From NCBI RefSeq assembly GCF_036227105.1, contig NZ_CP109434.1, forward strand, positions 1,864,001 through 1,928,000: 64,000 bases of DNA, in the 5' to 3' direction. This DNA is from Amycolatopsis sp. NBC_01488 (GTDB lineage Bacteria; Actinomycetota; Actinomycetes; Mycobacteriales; Pseudonocardiaceae). Under the pieces are notes generated by a model. It worked only from the letters and a program-made list of their open reading frames with translations, was not told the DNA's origin and made no database searches. A program made the translations under genes and the position numbers. Below, one piece after another: positions 31,808 through 39,722 of this stretch (positions are counted from its first letter, which is position 1; every line of letters starts with the position of its first letter).

Positions 31808-32196
31808 GACGCCCGACCGTGCTGATCGCCGTGGTCGCGCTGGTCGTCGCGGCCGGCGCTGCGTGGCTGCTCTGGGGTGGCGGCGCCGCGAAACCCAGTA
31901 CGCAGCAGGCGGTTTCCGGCCCGTACACGGTCCAGTTCTCGGCGGACGAGCCGCGCATCGGCGGCAACACGTTCGCCTTGGCGGTCACCGGGCCCGCACC
32001 CGACGCCGTCACGGTCGAGCCGGTCATGGCGCAGATGGGCCACGCGTTCGCCCCGGTGCCCGCCGGGCCGGACGGGCCCGGCCGCTTCCGCGCCGCCGAC
32101 GTCGGGCTGCCGATGGCCGGGCAGTGGGAGATCACCGTGTCGCTGCGCGGCCCCGGCGGGCCCGCCCAAGTCGTTTTTCCGTTGCTGGTCAAGTAG
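31804..32196 (+). CDS. Small YtkA/FixH-like membrane-anchored protein
   Basis: 130 residues. An N-terminal membrane anchor (VLIAVVALVVAAGAAWLLWG) precedes a single beta-sandwich-like domain with VEPVMAQMGHAFAPV and GLPMAGQWEITVSLRGP, the hallmark of YtkA-like proteins (MxxMGH...P.aG.W.i.v). Met and His residues here are candidate copper ligands. ATGA overlap with the previous gene shows translational coupling. Confidence 0.72.
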   Translation: MRRPTVLIAVVALVVAAGAAWLLWGGGAAKPSTQQAVSGPYTVQFSADEPRIGGNTFALAVTGPAPDAVTVEPVMAQMGHAFAPVPAGPDGPGRFRAADVGLPMAGQWEITVSLRGPGGPAQVVFPLLVK

Positions 32197-32209
32197 AAAG
32201 GTTCGGGGG

Positions 32210-33352
32210 ATGGATCTCACCGCATCCGGCGTGCGCACCATGTCGGTGGCGAAACAGGCGCGCACGGGGTTGCTGCCGGCGAACGTCGTGCTCGGGGGCT
32301 CACTGCTGTCGCTGGTCGGGTTGACCTGGGACATCCAGTGGCACAGCGACGTCGGGCCGGACACGTTCTTCACGCTGCCGCACCTGTTCCTGTACGCGGG
32401 CAGCGCGGTCGTCGGCCTGGCGAGCCTCGCCGTCGTGCTGCTGACGACGGCGGCGCGGCGCGCGGGCCGCCCGGTCGACCAGCGGGTCGGCGGGCGCGTG
32501 GTCAACGTGTTCGGCAAGACGTTCGCGGCGCCGCTGGGCTACCTGGTTTCCGGCGTCGGCGCGGCGACGTTCCTGCTGTACGGCCTGTGGGACCAGTGGT
32601 GGCACGGCCTCTACGGCTTCGACGCCGTCATCGACTCGCCGCCGCACATCGGGCTGCTGCTGTCGATCACGGTGTCGCTGATCGGCACGACCGCGGTGTT
32701 CGCCGCGGCGCGGGAGTACCGCTGGGGGCGGATCGGCACGCTGGCGTCGCTGACCGTGCTGCTCACGTTCGGCCCGGTGCTCGCGCTCGGGCTGCAGCAG
32801 GTGCCGGACGACTACGCCGACGCCGTGTCGGTCGGCTGCTCGATGATGGTGGTGCTGCTGGTCACCGTCGGCGCCGGGTTCCTGCGCCGCCCCGGCGGCG
32901 CGGTCGGCACCGCCGCGATGGTCGCGGTCGTGCAGGGAATCTTCTGGTGGTTCTCGCCGTGGGCCGCGAAGGCGTACGCCGACCTCGTCGACCTGCCGCT
33001 GCGGGACGCGATCTCCGGCGTGCCGGAGATGCCTTCGCTGACGCCGCTGGCGCTGGTGCCGGTGGCCGCGCTGATGGAGCTGGCGTACTTCGCCGGCCGG
33101 CGCCGGGGGTGGCGCGCGGGCCGGGTGTCCGTGGTGGCCGGCGGGATCGCCGGAGCGCTGATCGGGCTGAGCCTGCCGGTGCAGCGCGTCCTGCTCTACA
33201 CCGGCGCGCACCTGCCGCCGTCCTGGTGGCTGGCGACCACGGCCGCGTTCAGCGGCCTGCTCGGGCTGCTCGGCGGGTTCGCGGGGTGGCGGTTCGGCGG
33301 GATGCTCTGCCTGCTGGCACCCGCCAAGAAGGGGGAAACCGCTGATGCGTAA
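32210..33352 (+). CDS. Multi-pass membrane protein of unknown function
   Basis: 380 residues with about nine to ten hydrophobic segments. Conserved-looking loops carry charged or His residues near the outer face (WDIQWHSDVGPDTFFTLPHL; WDQWWHGLYGFDAVIDSPPH). No named family is recognised. A modest RBS (AGAAAGG) precedes ATG 32210, and its end overlaps the next ATG by 8 bp. In this operon it is the only large integral protein and may be the transport or assembly core. Confidence 0.7.
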   Translation: MDLTASGVRTMSVAKQARTGLLPANVVLGGSLLSLVGLTWDIQWHSDVGPDTFFTLPHLFLYAGSAVVGLASLAVVLLTTAARRAGRPVDQRVGGRVVNVFGKTFAAPLGYLVSGVGAATFLLYGLWDQWWHGLYGFDAVIDSPPHIGLLLSITVSLIGTTAVFAAAREYRWGRIGTLASLTVLLTFGPVLALGLQQVPDDYADAVSVGCSMMVVLLVTVGAGFLRRPGGAVGTAAMVAVVQGIFWWFSPWAAKAYADLVDLPLRDAISGVPEMPSLTPLALVPVAALMELAYFAGRRRGWRAGRVSVVAGGIAGALIGLSLPVQRVLLYTGAHLPPSWWLATTAAFSGLLGLLGGFAGWRFGGMLCLLAPAKKGETADA

Positions 33353-33890
33353 GACACTTCTGGCGCTGGCCGCCGTCGCCGGGCTGCTGTTCACCACCGC
33401 GGCACCGGCCAACGCCTACGAGCCGGTGAACATCGTGCACACCGAGCACGTGCAGGCGGGGCCGTACGGGATCACGGTCGGGTTCAGCACCTGGCCGCTG
33501 AAAGCCATGCAGTCGCTGGACTTCACGTTCATCCCCGACGGCGGGATCGAGGACAAGTCCGGCACGCTCACGATGCTCAGCCCCGAAGGCGGGCAGACGC
33601 GGAAGCAGCCGCTGGTCCGGCATCCGCGCAAGCGTGACGTCTGGGGCCTCGACGTCCGGTCGATGCCACGACCGGGTGACTGGACGTTCCGCTTCACGGT
33701 CAACGGCCCGGCCGGGTCCGGCACGGGCGACCTGCGCGCGCTGCCGGTGCTCGAGCAGCCGGGGCCGCCGATGGGGCTGAGCTGGGCGATCAGCACGCTG
33801 CCGTTGATCGGGCTTGTGGTGCTGGTCGTGGTGGCGTGGCGCCGGACCCGGAGCCGGTTGCGCGGGGGTGAGCTTCCGGCAATCGGGTGA
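33345..33890 (+). CDS. Secreted single-TM protein, last gene of the membrane operon
   Basis: 181 residues. A signal peptide (LLALAAVAGLLFTTAAPANA) is followed by a beta-rich extracytoplasmic domain (about 25-140; VNIVHTEHVQAGPYGITVGF) and one C-terminal membrane helix (IGLVVLVVVAWRR). The HTEH and repeated aromatic positions echo the second domain of the 30407 gene product. An 8-bp overlap (ATGCGTAA) couples it to the preceding gene. A strong terminator follows. Confidence 0.7.
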   Translation: MRKTLLALAAVAGLLFTTAAPANAYEPVNIVHTEHVQAGPYGITVGFSTWPLKAMQSLDFTFIPDGGIEDKSGTLTMLSPEGGQTRKQPLVRHPRKRDVWGLDVRSMPRPGDWTFRFTVNGPAGSGTGDLRALPVLEQPGPPMGLSWAISTLPLIGLVVLVVVAWRRTRSRLRGGELPAIG

Positions 33891-33929
33891 GATTCCGCTC
33901 ACATTCGGCGCCCGGGCGTATCCGCGCCG

Positions 33930-33979
33930 TCGCGAAGGCCTCCTTCTCCAGAGACGGGGAAGGGGGCCTTCGCGATTTT
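33930..33979 (+). terminator. Strong hairpin with U-run after the membrane operon
   Basis: TCGCGAAGGCC (33930-33940) pairs with GGCCTTCGCGA (33965-33975); pairing extends inward over CCTTCTCC/GGGGAAGG with one or two wobbles, and TTTT follows at 33976-33979. Confidence 0.85.
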
Positions 33980-34034
33980 CTGGGACGCAGCGGGACGCGG
34001 GCGGGTGATCACGGTCGCCTCCGCGGGGGAGAGC

Positions 34035-34289
34035 TCAGGCGGGCAGGTCGAACTGCCCGGCCTTCACGGCAACCAGGAACGCTTCCCACTCGGCGGAGTC
34101 GAACACGAAGACGGGGCTGGTCGCGAGCTTGGTGTCCCGGACGCCGATCAGGCCTTCCCGGCCCAGGTTGACCTCGACGCAGCTGCCGCCGTTCGGCTCG
34201 CTGGCGAACGACTTCTCCCAAGCGGCCTCTTCGAACAGGGACACGGCCGTGTTCGGATCGTAATCCGCGAACGACGGATAATCCGCCAT
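34035..34289 (-). CDS. DUF397 small protein
   Basis: 84 residues. AAWEKSFASEPNGGSCVEVN contains the W-K-S and CVEVN signatures, followed by IGVRDTKLATSPVFVFDSAE and WEAFLVAVKAG. A CGGAGG ribosome-binding site precedes the ATG. No XRE-DUF5753 gene is adjacent, unlike at 4388-5420, so it is an orphan member; the nearest is 3.3 kb away at 37619. Confidence 0.85.
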   Translation of the reverse strand: MADYPSFADYDPNTAVSLFEEAAWEKSFASEPNGGSCVEVNLGREGLIGVRDTKLATSPVFVFDSAEWEAFLVAVKAGQFDLPA

Positions 34290-34572
34290 GGGTCGTACCT
34301 CCGAGGATCGGTGGGGGGCGCGGCCGCGACCTGGTCGAAAGTACCCGCGTCCGGCTACTCAGTGTCTCAATGGAGTACGCCGCACGGCCAAGCGGGTGAT
34401 CAACTAGGTCCGGCCTCGACATGAAGATTATTCCAGGAGTAGGATTAATCGCATCGGCCGGGGCGTTGGTGTCGGTGAATGACTGCCTTCATGCGACGGG
34501 CGGTCCGCGGACGCCGCAGGCCACAGGCTGACGACCAACCACCACAGCAGGACCTCATGGGGGAGGATCAGC

Positions 34573-34914
34573 GTGATCGTCGAGGACAGCGCGCCACCGA
34601 GTGTGCTCGTCGTGGGCAGGCTCGCCAGGGGAACCGCAGGCGAGGCCCGCCGGGTGGTGCACGTCTTCGGACTGGACGCCGCCCGCAGCACGGCTGGGCT
34701 TTCGGGGGTTCCGGGTGGCGAAGCCCCCGGCCGGGGCGGAGCCACGCAGGACAACGCTGGGCTTTCGGGGCTGGTCCGAACCAAGTGCGGGGAAACGCTT
34801 TCCCGCCGTGACGTGGAATGGCTGGTCCCCGGGGCCGGCATGCCGTGTGAACCCTGTCTCGGACTGACCGGCGGCGAACGTACCCGGTCACCGCGACGAG
34901 AGCTGGGGGTGTAG
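34573..34914 (+). CDS. Uncharacterised protein with embedded repeat
   Basis: 113 residues from GTG 34573, with GGGGGAGGA upstream. The N-terminal part (VVHVFGLDAARS) and C-terminal part (WLVPGAGMPCEPCLGL, with a CxxC pair and one more Cys in VRTKCGET) look like a conserved small actinobacterial protein. They are separated by a 21-codon segment generated by a 63-bp direct repeat that can fold into a hairpin. Three Cys may bind zinc. No family name is known to me. It is 3 bp upstream of the 34918 gene. Confidence 0.55.
   Translation: MIVEDSAPPSVLVVGRLARGTAGEARRVVHVFGLDAARSTAGLSGVPGGEAPGRGGATQDNAGLSGLVRTKCGETLSRRDVEWLVPGAGMPCEPCLGLTGGERTRSPRRELGV
34693..34770. repeat. 63-bp period direct repeat with internal hairpin inside a gene
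   Basis: GCTGGGCTTTCGGGG occurs at 34693-34707 and again at 34756-34770. Between them GGGGGTTC (34704-34711) and GAAGCCCCC (34720-34728) can form a stem. The period is 21 codons, so the host frame is preserved. GGGGGC...GCCCCC hairpins of similar type occur at 55149-55173 and 55193-55211. Confidence 0.7.
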
Positions 34915-34917
34915 ACG

Positions 34918-35172
34918 ATGGCCGTCCGGCTGAACTCGCTCTTCCGCCGCGAGGAGGAAGAGCCCCGTGGCCGCCGCGGAATCGGCAACGAACTGAGGAA
35001 CCGCTTCGGTTTCAGCCTGATCCAGGCGCCGCTGCGCAAGACCACGACGTGGGCCACGGACCAGGACCTCCCGCTGCGGCGCTACTCCGACGGCGTCCGG
35101 ACGACCCGGCCGCTGGAGGCGTCGATCGACCTGACTCCGCTGCTGCGCGGGCGGATCGGTTCGCGCGTCTGA
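34918..35172 (+). CDS. Uncharacterised basic protein
   Basis: 84 residues, rich in R and E at the start (LFRREEEEPRGRRGIGNELR) and moderately conserved-looking in the middle (FSLIQAPLRKTTTWATDQDL). No membrane segment or known domain. Three bases after the stop of the 34573 gene, so they form a two-gene unit. No family recognised. Confidence 0.6.
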   Translation: MAVRLNSLFRREEEEPRGRRGIGNELRNRFGFSLIQAPLRKTTTWATDQDLPLRRYSDGVRTTRPLEASIDLTPLLRGRIGSRV

Positions 35173-35198
35173 ACACCTGAACTGCCGTACCACCACCA

Positions 35199-35231
35199 AG
35201 AGCCCCGGTTCCCTGATGGGACCGGGGCTCT
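35199..35231. terminator. Bidirectional hairpin terminator
   Basis: 35199-35213 pairs with 35218-35231 with a single bulged T and a 4-nt loop, between the convergent 34918 and 35244 genes. Confidence 0.8.
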
Positions 35232-35243
35232 CGCCGTTCGTGG

Positions 35244-35849
35244 CTACGGTTTCCGCAGCAGGAGCGCGCCGTGGCCGAAGCGCTCCTGCTCGCCCGGCTC
35301 GCGGTGGATCCGGCCGACCTCGGTCAGTCCCGCGGCACGTGCCAAGGCCGCCAGCTCGCCGAGCGGCCAGCGGTACGCCGTCGTGACCGCGTGGTCGAAC
35401 GGCGTCACCGCACCACCCTCGGATTCGAAGCACCCCAACAGAACGTGACCGCCGGGCGCCAACGTCCGGGTGAATTCGGCGAAGTAGCTCGGAATCTCCG
35501 CCGGCGGCGTGTGGATCACCGAGTACCACGACAGGATCCCCGCCAGGGAAGCGTCGGGGATGTCCAGCGCGGCCATCGACCCGACTTCGAAGCGCAAGTC
35601 CGGCGCGTGCGCGCGGGCCAGCTCGACCATCGCCGGGGTGAGGTCGACGCCGAACACGTCCAGGCCGAGGTCGCGCAGGTGCGCCGTGACGTGGCCGGGC
35701 CCGCAGCCGAGGTCGGCCACCGGCCCGGCGCCGCGGACGCAGTCCGCGAACGCCGCCCAGGCCGCGCGATCCAGCGCCGAGGAGTCCCAGATCCCGAGGG
35801 AGAACTCGGCGTACCGGACGGCGAGGGCGTCGTAGGCCGCCGCCGTCAC
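35244..35849 (-). CDS. Class I SAM-dependent methyltransferase
   Basis: 201 residues. Motif I is VADLGCGPGHVTAHLRDLGL, the acidic cofactor residue lies in VFGVDLTPAMVELAR, and LAGILSWYSVIHTPP is the motif IV region. GTG 35849 overlaps the upstream DUF574 stop (GTGA), so three methyltransferases (37518 to 35244) are co-translated. Substrate unknown. Confidence 0.87.
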   Translation of the reverse strand: MTAAAYDALAVRYAEFSLGIWDSSALDRAAWAAFADCVRGAGPVADLGCGPGHVTAHLRDLGLDVFGVDLTPAMVELARAHAPDLRFEVGSMAALDIPDASLAGILSWYSVIHTPPAEIPSYFAEFTRTLAPGGHVLLGCFESEGGAVTPFDHAVTTAYRWPLGELAALARAAGLTEVGRIHREPGEQERFGHGALLLRKP

Positions 35850-36694
35850 GGTTTGCGGCCGAGGCCGCAGATGTGCCCGACGAACGCGGGGTCGTTCGCG
35901 AGCTTCTTCGTCGCCTTGGACTCCATCTCCTCCGGGTGCCACTCCGGCAGGTAGACGATGCCCGGCTCGACGAGCTCCAGGCCCTCGAAGAACGTCGTGA
36001 ACTCCGCCCTGCTGCGCAGGTGCAGCGGCGTGCTGGACTTGTTGTACTGCGCCATGATCGACTCGCGGCTCTCGGAGTCGGCCATGCCCTCGAGGCCGTC
36101 GCTCGTCAGGTGCGAGGACAGGAAGTACGAGCCGGACGGCAGCAGCGACAGGTACTTCTGAATGGTCTGGGCCACCGGCTCGTCCGCGCCGAGGAAGTAC
36201 AGGACGCCGACCATGATCAGGCCGATCGGGCGGTTCGGGTCGAGGACGCCCGTGTCGAGCGCGCGCTTCCAGATGTCGGCCGGGTCGCGCAGGTCGCCCT
36301 GCAGCACCGCGTGCCGGTCCGCGACGCCTTCGCGCTCCAGCAGGATCTGCGAGTGGGCCACCGCGACCGGCTCGTTGTCGACGTACACGCACCGCGCGTT
36401 CGGGTTCACCTCGGCCGCGACCTCGTGGACGTTCCCGACCGTCGGCACGCCCGACCCGAGGTCGAGGAACTGGTCGATGCCGTTGCGCCCGAGGTACCGG
36501 ACGCCGCGGCCGAGGAAGTCGCGGCCGACGCGGGCGACCATCTTGATCATCGGGAACGTCCTGACCGCCTGCTCGCCGAACTGGCGGTCGATGGCCCAGT
36601 TGGCGTCGCCGCCGAGGAACCAGTCGTAGATGCGGGCCGCGTTCGGCCGTTCGAGGTCGACGCCTTCGGGGGCTTCGGGGTCCTGCGTGGTCAT
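35846..36694 (-). CDS. DUF574 (SAV2177-type) SAM-dependent methyltransferase, copy 2
   Basis: 282 residues with the diagnostic opening RPNAARIYDWFLGGDANWAI, then FLDLGSGVPTVGNVHEVA for SAM binding and VYVDNEPVAVAHS. These actinobacterial enzymes are numerous and of unknown substrate. The protein is clearly paralogous to the next gene upstream, with the same lengths and motifs. The ATG overlaps the copy 1 stop (ATGA). Confidence 0.88.
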   Translation of the reverse strand: MTTQDPEAPEGVDLERPNAARIYDWFLGGDANWAIDRQFGEQAVRTFPMIKMVARVGRDFLGRGVRYLGRNGIDQFLDLGSGVPTVGNVHEVAAEVNPNARCVYVDNEPVAVAHSQILLEREGVADRHAVLQGDLRDPADIWKRALDTGVLDPNRPIGLIMVGVLYFLGADEPVAQTIQKYLSLLPSGSYFLSSHLTSDGLEGMADSESRESIMAQYNKSSTPLHLRSRAEFTTFFEGLELVEPGIVYLPEWHPEEMESKATKKLANDPAFVGHICGLGRKP

Positions 36695-37518
36695 GCGCTT
36701 CCTCCAGGCTTGCGGCCGACACCGCCGACCACGCTCGCGAGGGGGACCGTGGCGGCGCCGGGCTCAGGACGCCACTTTCCCACAGGCACGATTCCCGGCT
36801 CGACCACCTCGAAGTTACCGAAGAACGCGGCGATCCCGTCGAGCGACCGGGAAACCGCGGGCGAGCTCGACTGCTCGGACAGCTTCACCAGCCGCCGGAT
36901 CTGCACCAGCTCGTCGCCTTCGACGCCGGACTCGGTCGCGTGCGAGAGGACGTACGCCGATCCCGGCGCCAGCAGCGTCCGGTAGTCGCGGATGGCTTCG
37001 CGCACGCCCGTGACGTCCGGCAGGAAGTGCAGCACGGCCACGCTGAGCAGGCAGATCGGCCGGTCGGGGTCGAGGACGCCGGTGGCCAGCGCGGCCTCCC
37101 AGACCTCCCCGGCGTCGCGCAGGTCGGCGTGCAGGACGGCGTGGCGTTCGGGGTCGCCCTCCTCGTCGAGCAGGATCCGGCCGTGCGCGACGGCCACCGG
37201 CTCGTTGTCGACGTAGACGCAGCGGCTGTCGTCGGCGTACTCGTCGGCCACCTCGTGGACGTTGCCGGCGGTCGGGATGCCGGAGCCGAGGTCGAGGAAC
37301 TGCGTGATGCCCTCGGCGACGCAGTAGCGGACGGCCCGGCCGAGGAAGTCGCGGTTGCTGCGCGCCAGGGTCTTCGCCAGCGGAAACGCTTTCACGGCCA
37401 GCTCGCCGTACTGCCGGTCGATCGCCCAGTTCGCGGTGCCGCCGAGCGCCCAGTCGTAGATCCTCGCCACGTTCGGCCGGTCGAGATCGACGGCTTCGGG
37501 GAGGAAGTCGGGGTCCAC
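36691..37518 (-). CDS. DUF574 (SAV2177-type) SAM-dependent methyltransferase, copy 1
   Basis: 275 residues from GTG 37518, selected because GAAGGGGA lies 6-10 nt upstream; upstream codons lack conservation. The same motifs occur as in copy 2: RPNVARIYDWALGGTANWAI, FLDLGSGIPTAGNVHEVADE and VYVDNEPVAVAHG. First gene of a three-methyltransferase operon, 101 bp downstream of the XRE-DUF5753 gene and on the same strand. DUF574 genes commonly neighbour such regulators in actinomycetes. Confidence 0.87.
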   Translation of the reverse strand: MDPDFLPEAVDLDRPNVARIYDWALGGTANWAIDRQYGELAVKAFPLAKTLARSNRDFLGRAVRYCVAEGITQFLDLGSGIPTAGNVHEVADEYADDSRCVYVDNEPVAVAHGRILLDEEGDPERHAVLHADLRDAGEVWEAALATGVLDPDRPICLLSVAVLHFLPDVTGVREAIRDYRTLLAPGSAYVLSHATESGVEGDELVQIRRLVKLSEQSSSPAVSRSLDGIAAFFGNFEVVEPGIVPVGKWRPEPGAATVPLASVVGGVGRKPGGSA

Positions 37519-37618
37519 GATGTCCCCTTCGAGCGGCACTTCCGGTGGAATCGGGCGCAACAGGAGCACTCTACCGAAAGTTGTTCACCGCCCTCGACAG
37601 TTGACGCCGCCGTTCGCC

Positions 37619-38482
37619 CTATTGGAGCTGCTGCATCTGGCCGCGGTAACCCTCCGCAAGCTCCTTGAGGAACTGGCGGGTCTCCTGCCGCTCCAGCGCC
37701 GCTCCACGCAGCCGGTCCCACGAGTCGACGAAGATGTTGAAGTCCTTGACGTCGTCGAGGTACAGGCCGCCGGCGGAGTGCTCGATGTAGACGAAGTCCC
37801 GGGTGCGGTCCGGGAAGCGCATGATCGTGAAGTCGTTGGGCACCGCGGCCAGCCGCGCCCCGAACGGCAGCACGTGCACGTAGACGCGCGGGTGCTTCTC
37901 GAGCGAGAGCAGGTGCTCGACCTGGTCCAGCATCACGGCGGGCGCGTACCCGCCGGGCGCTCGGCGCAGCGCGCCCTCGCTGATGATGAACCGGTAGTAC
38001 GGCGGCTGCTGCTGCTCGAACACGGCCTTGCGGTCGAGCCGGTTGCGCACCAGCGACGTCACGTCCGTCGCGCCGGCCTCGGTGAACTGCTTGAGCATGT
38101 AGTGCTCGGACTGCAGCGGGCCCGGGATGCGCTCGCCGTGCCAGGTGAGGATCTCCGCGGCCGCGGGCTCCAGGTCGGTGAAGGTGCGGAACCAGTGCGG
38201 CACCACCGAGCGGTAGCCCGACCAGTGGCCGCGCTGCCCGGCGGCGGCCCGCGCGAGGTTCATCAGCGTGTCGGCTTCTTCGCCGTTGATCCCGAACGCG
38301 TTCAGCATGGATCGCACATCCCCGAGCTTGACCCCGACGGCACCGGACTCGATCTTGTTGACCTTGCCCTGGGTGCAGCCGAGGACCTCGGCGACCTGCT
38401 GCTGTGTCATCCGCGCCGCGGTGCGGGCATGCCGGAGCTCGTTCCCGAGCTGCTTCCGGCGCGAGGTGACGGTGCTGGCCAT
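37619..38482 (-). CDS. XRE family regulator with DUF5753 domain
   Basis: 287 residues from ATG 38482 (GGAGAGC upstream). The HTH lies at about 15-65: ARMTQQQVAEVLGCTQGKVN followed by KIESGAVGV. A DUF5753 domain fills the remainder with SEHYMLKQFTEAGATDVTSL and a late FVYIEHSAGGLYLDD. Same architecture as the 4388 gene. No DUF397 partner is adjacent; the following genes are the DUF574 methyltransferases, which may be its targets. Confidence 0.87.
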   Translation of the reverse strand: MASTVTSRRKQLGNELRHARTAARMTQQQVAEVLGCTQGKVNKIESGAVGVKLGDVRSMLNAFGINGEEADTLMNLARAAAGQRGHWSGYRSVVPHWFRTFTDLEPAAAEILTWHGERIPGPLQSEHYMLKQFTEAGATDVTSLVRNRLDRKAVFEQQQPPYYRFIISEGALRRAPGGYAPAVMLDQVEHLLSLEKHPRVYVHVLPFGARLAAVPNDFTIMRFPDRTRDFVYIEHSAGGLYLDDVKDFNIFVDSWDRLRGAALERQETRQFLKELAEGYRGQMQQLQ

Positions 38483-38716
38483 CGCCCTGCTCTCCCGGAC
38501 CACTACAAGCGACGGCGGCCGCCGGCCGCCGTCGCACGCGAACTATCGAACCCACCCAGGTTAGTGCTTCACCTTGCGGATCTCGATGATGACATCGCGC
38601 AGCGTTCCAGGAAACGTCGCAGAATGCCAGTCACCTGCGCTATCACTCGCCTGGACCAGTGAAATTCCGAATTATTCCGCCAACCGGCGGAGCCCGGTCT
38701 CGGGCAGACTGGGCCG

Positions 38717-39637
38717 GTGACCGATCGTTCTCCCGCCGCCGCCACCGTCACCCGCCTGGCCGACCGGGTCCACGGCTACGTCCAGCCGGACGGCTCCTGG
38801 TACATCAACAACTGCGGGTTCGTCGACGCCGGCGACCACACCGTGCTCATCGACACGTGCTCGACCGAGCGCCGCACGCGCGCGCTGCTCGAGACGGTCG
38901 AAGCCACCACCGGCAGCCCGGTGACGACACTGGTGAACACCCACCACCACGGCGACCACACCAACGGCAACTACCTGGTGACCGGCGCGGCCGTGCTCGG
39001 CCACCGCAAGACGCGGGAGCTGATGGTCGCCGAGGGCATCCAGACGTTCGAGGGCATCTTCGTCGGCAGCGACTGGGGCGAGCTCGAGTCCCGGCCGCCG
39101 GAGGTCGTGTTCGACGACCGGCTGACCGTGCACGCCGGCGACGTCACCCTCGAGCTGATCCACCCCGGCCACGCGGCGCACACCACCAACGACGTCCTGG
39201 TCTGGCTGCCGGAACAGCGCGTGCTCTACGCCGGTGACCTGGTGTTCAACGGCGGCAGCCCGTTCGCGCTGATGGGCTCGGTGGCCGGCTGGCGCAAGGG
39301 CCTCGACGTCATCCGTGAGCTGGAGCCGGACGTGATCCTCTCCGGGCACGGCGGCCCGTGCGACCTCTCCGTCGTGGACACCGTCGACCGGTACCTGGCT
39401 TTCGTCCAGCAGACGGCCGAACGCGGGAAGGCCGCCGGGTTGTCGCCGCTGGAGCTGGCCAAGGAGACGGACCTGGGCGAGTTCGCGTCGCTGAGCGAGC
39501 AGGAACGGCTGCCCGGCAACCTGCACCGGGCGTATGCCGAACTCGACGGCGCCGAGTGGGGTGCGCAGATCGACCTCGTCGCGGCCGTCACGGACATGGT
39601 CGCGATCAACCGCGGCCCGATCCGCTGCTTCTCCTGA
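38717..39637 (+). CDS. MBL-fold metallo-hydrolase
   Basis: 306 residues. The metal-binding motif is NTHHHGDHTNGNY (HxHxDH), with further ligands in HPGHAAHTTND, LYAGDLVFNGG and LSGHGGPCD. It resembles broad cyclase/SoxH-like MBL proteins; the substrate is not evident. The C-terminal 70 residues are helical. GTG start. Monocistronic and followed by gnd after 85 bp. Confidence 0.86.
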   Translation: MTDRSPAAATVTRLADRVHGYVQPDGSWYINNCGFVDAGDHTVLIDTCSTERRTRALLETVEATTGSPVTTLVNTHHHGDHTNGNYLVTGAAVLGHRKTRELMVAEGIQTFEGIFVGSDWGELESRPPEVVFDDRLTVHAGDVTLELIHPGHAAHTTNDVLVWLPEQRVLYAGDLVFNGGSPFALMGSVAGWRKGLDVIRELEPDVILSGHGGPCDLSVVDTVDRYLAFVQQTAERGKAAGLSPLELAKETDLGEFASLSEQERLPGNLHRAYAELDGAEWGAQIDLVAAVTDMVAINRGPIRCFS

Positions 39638-39722
39638 ACTGAGTGAGCTGCTCCTCCGTGCCCTCCCTTGAGGCGTCGATCGGACTAGGGTCTGAATCGA
39701 GAGAGTCTTCGGAAGGATTCGG

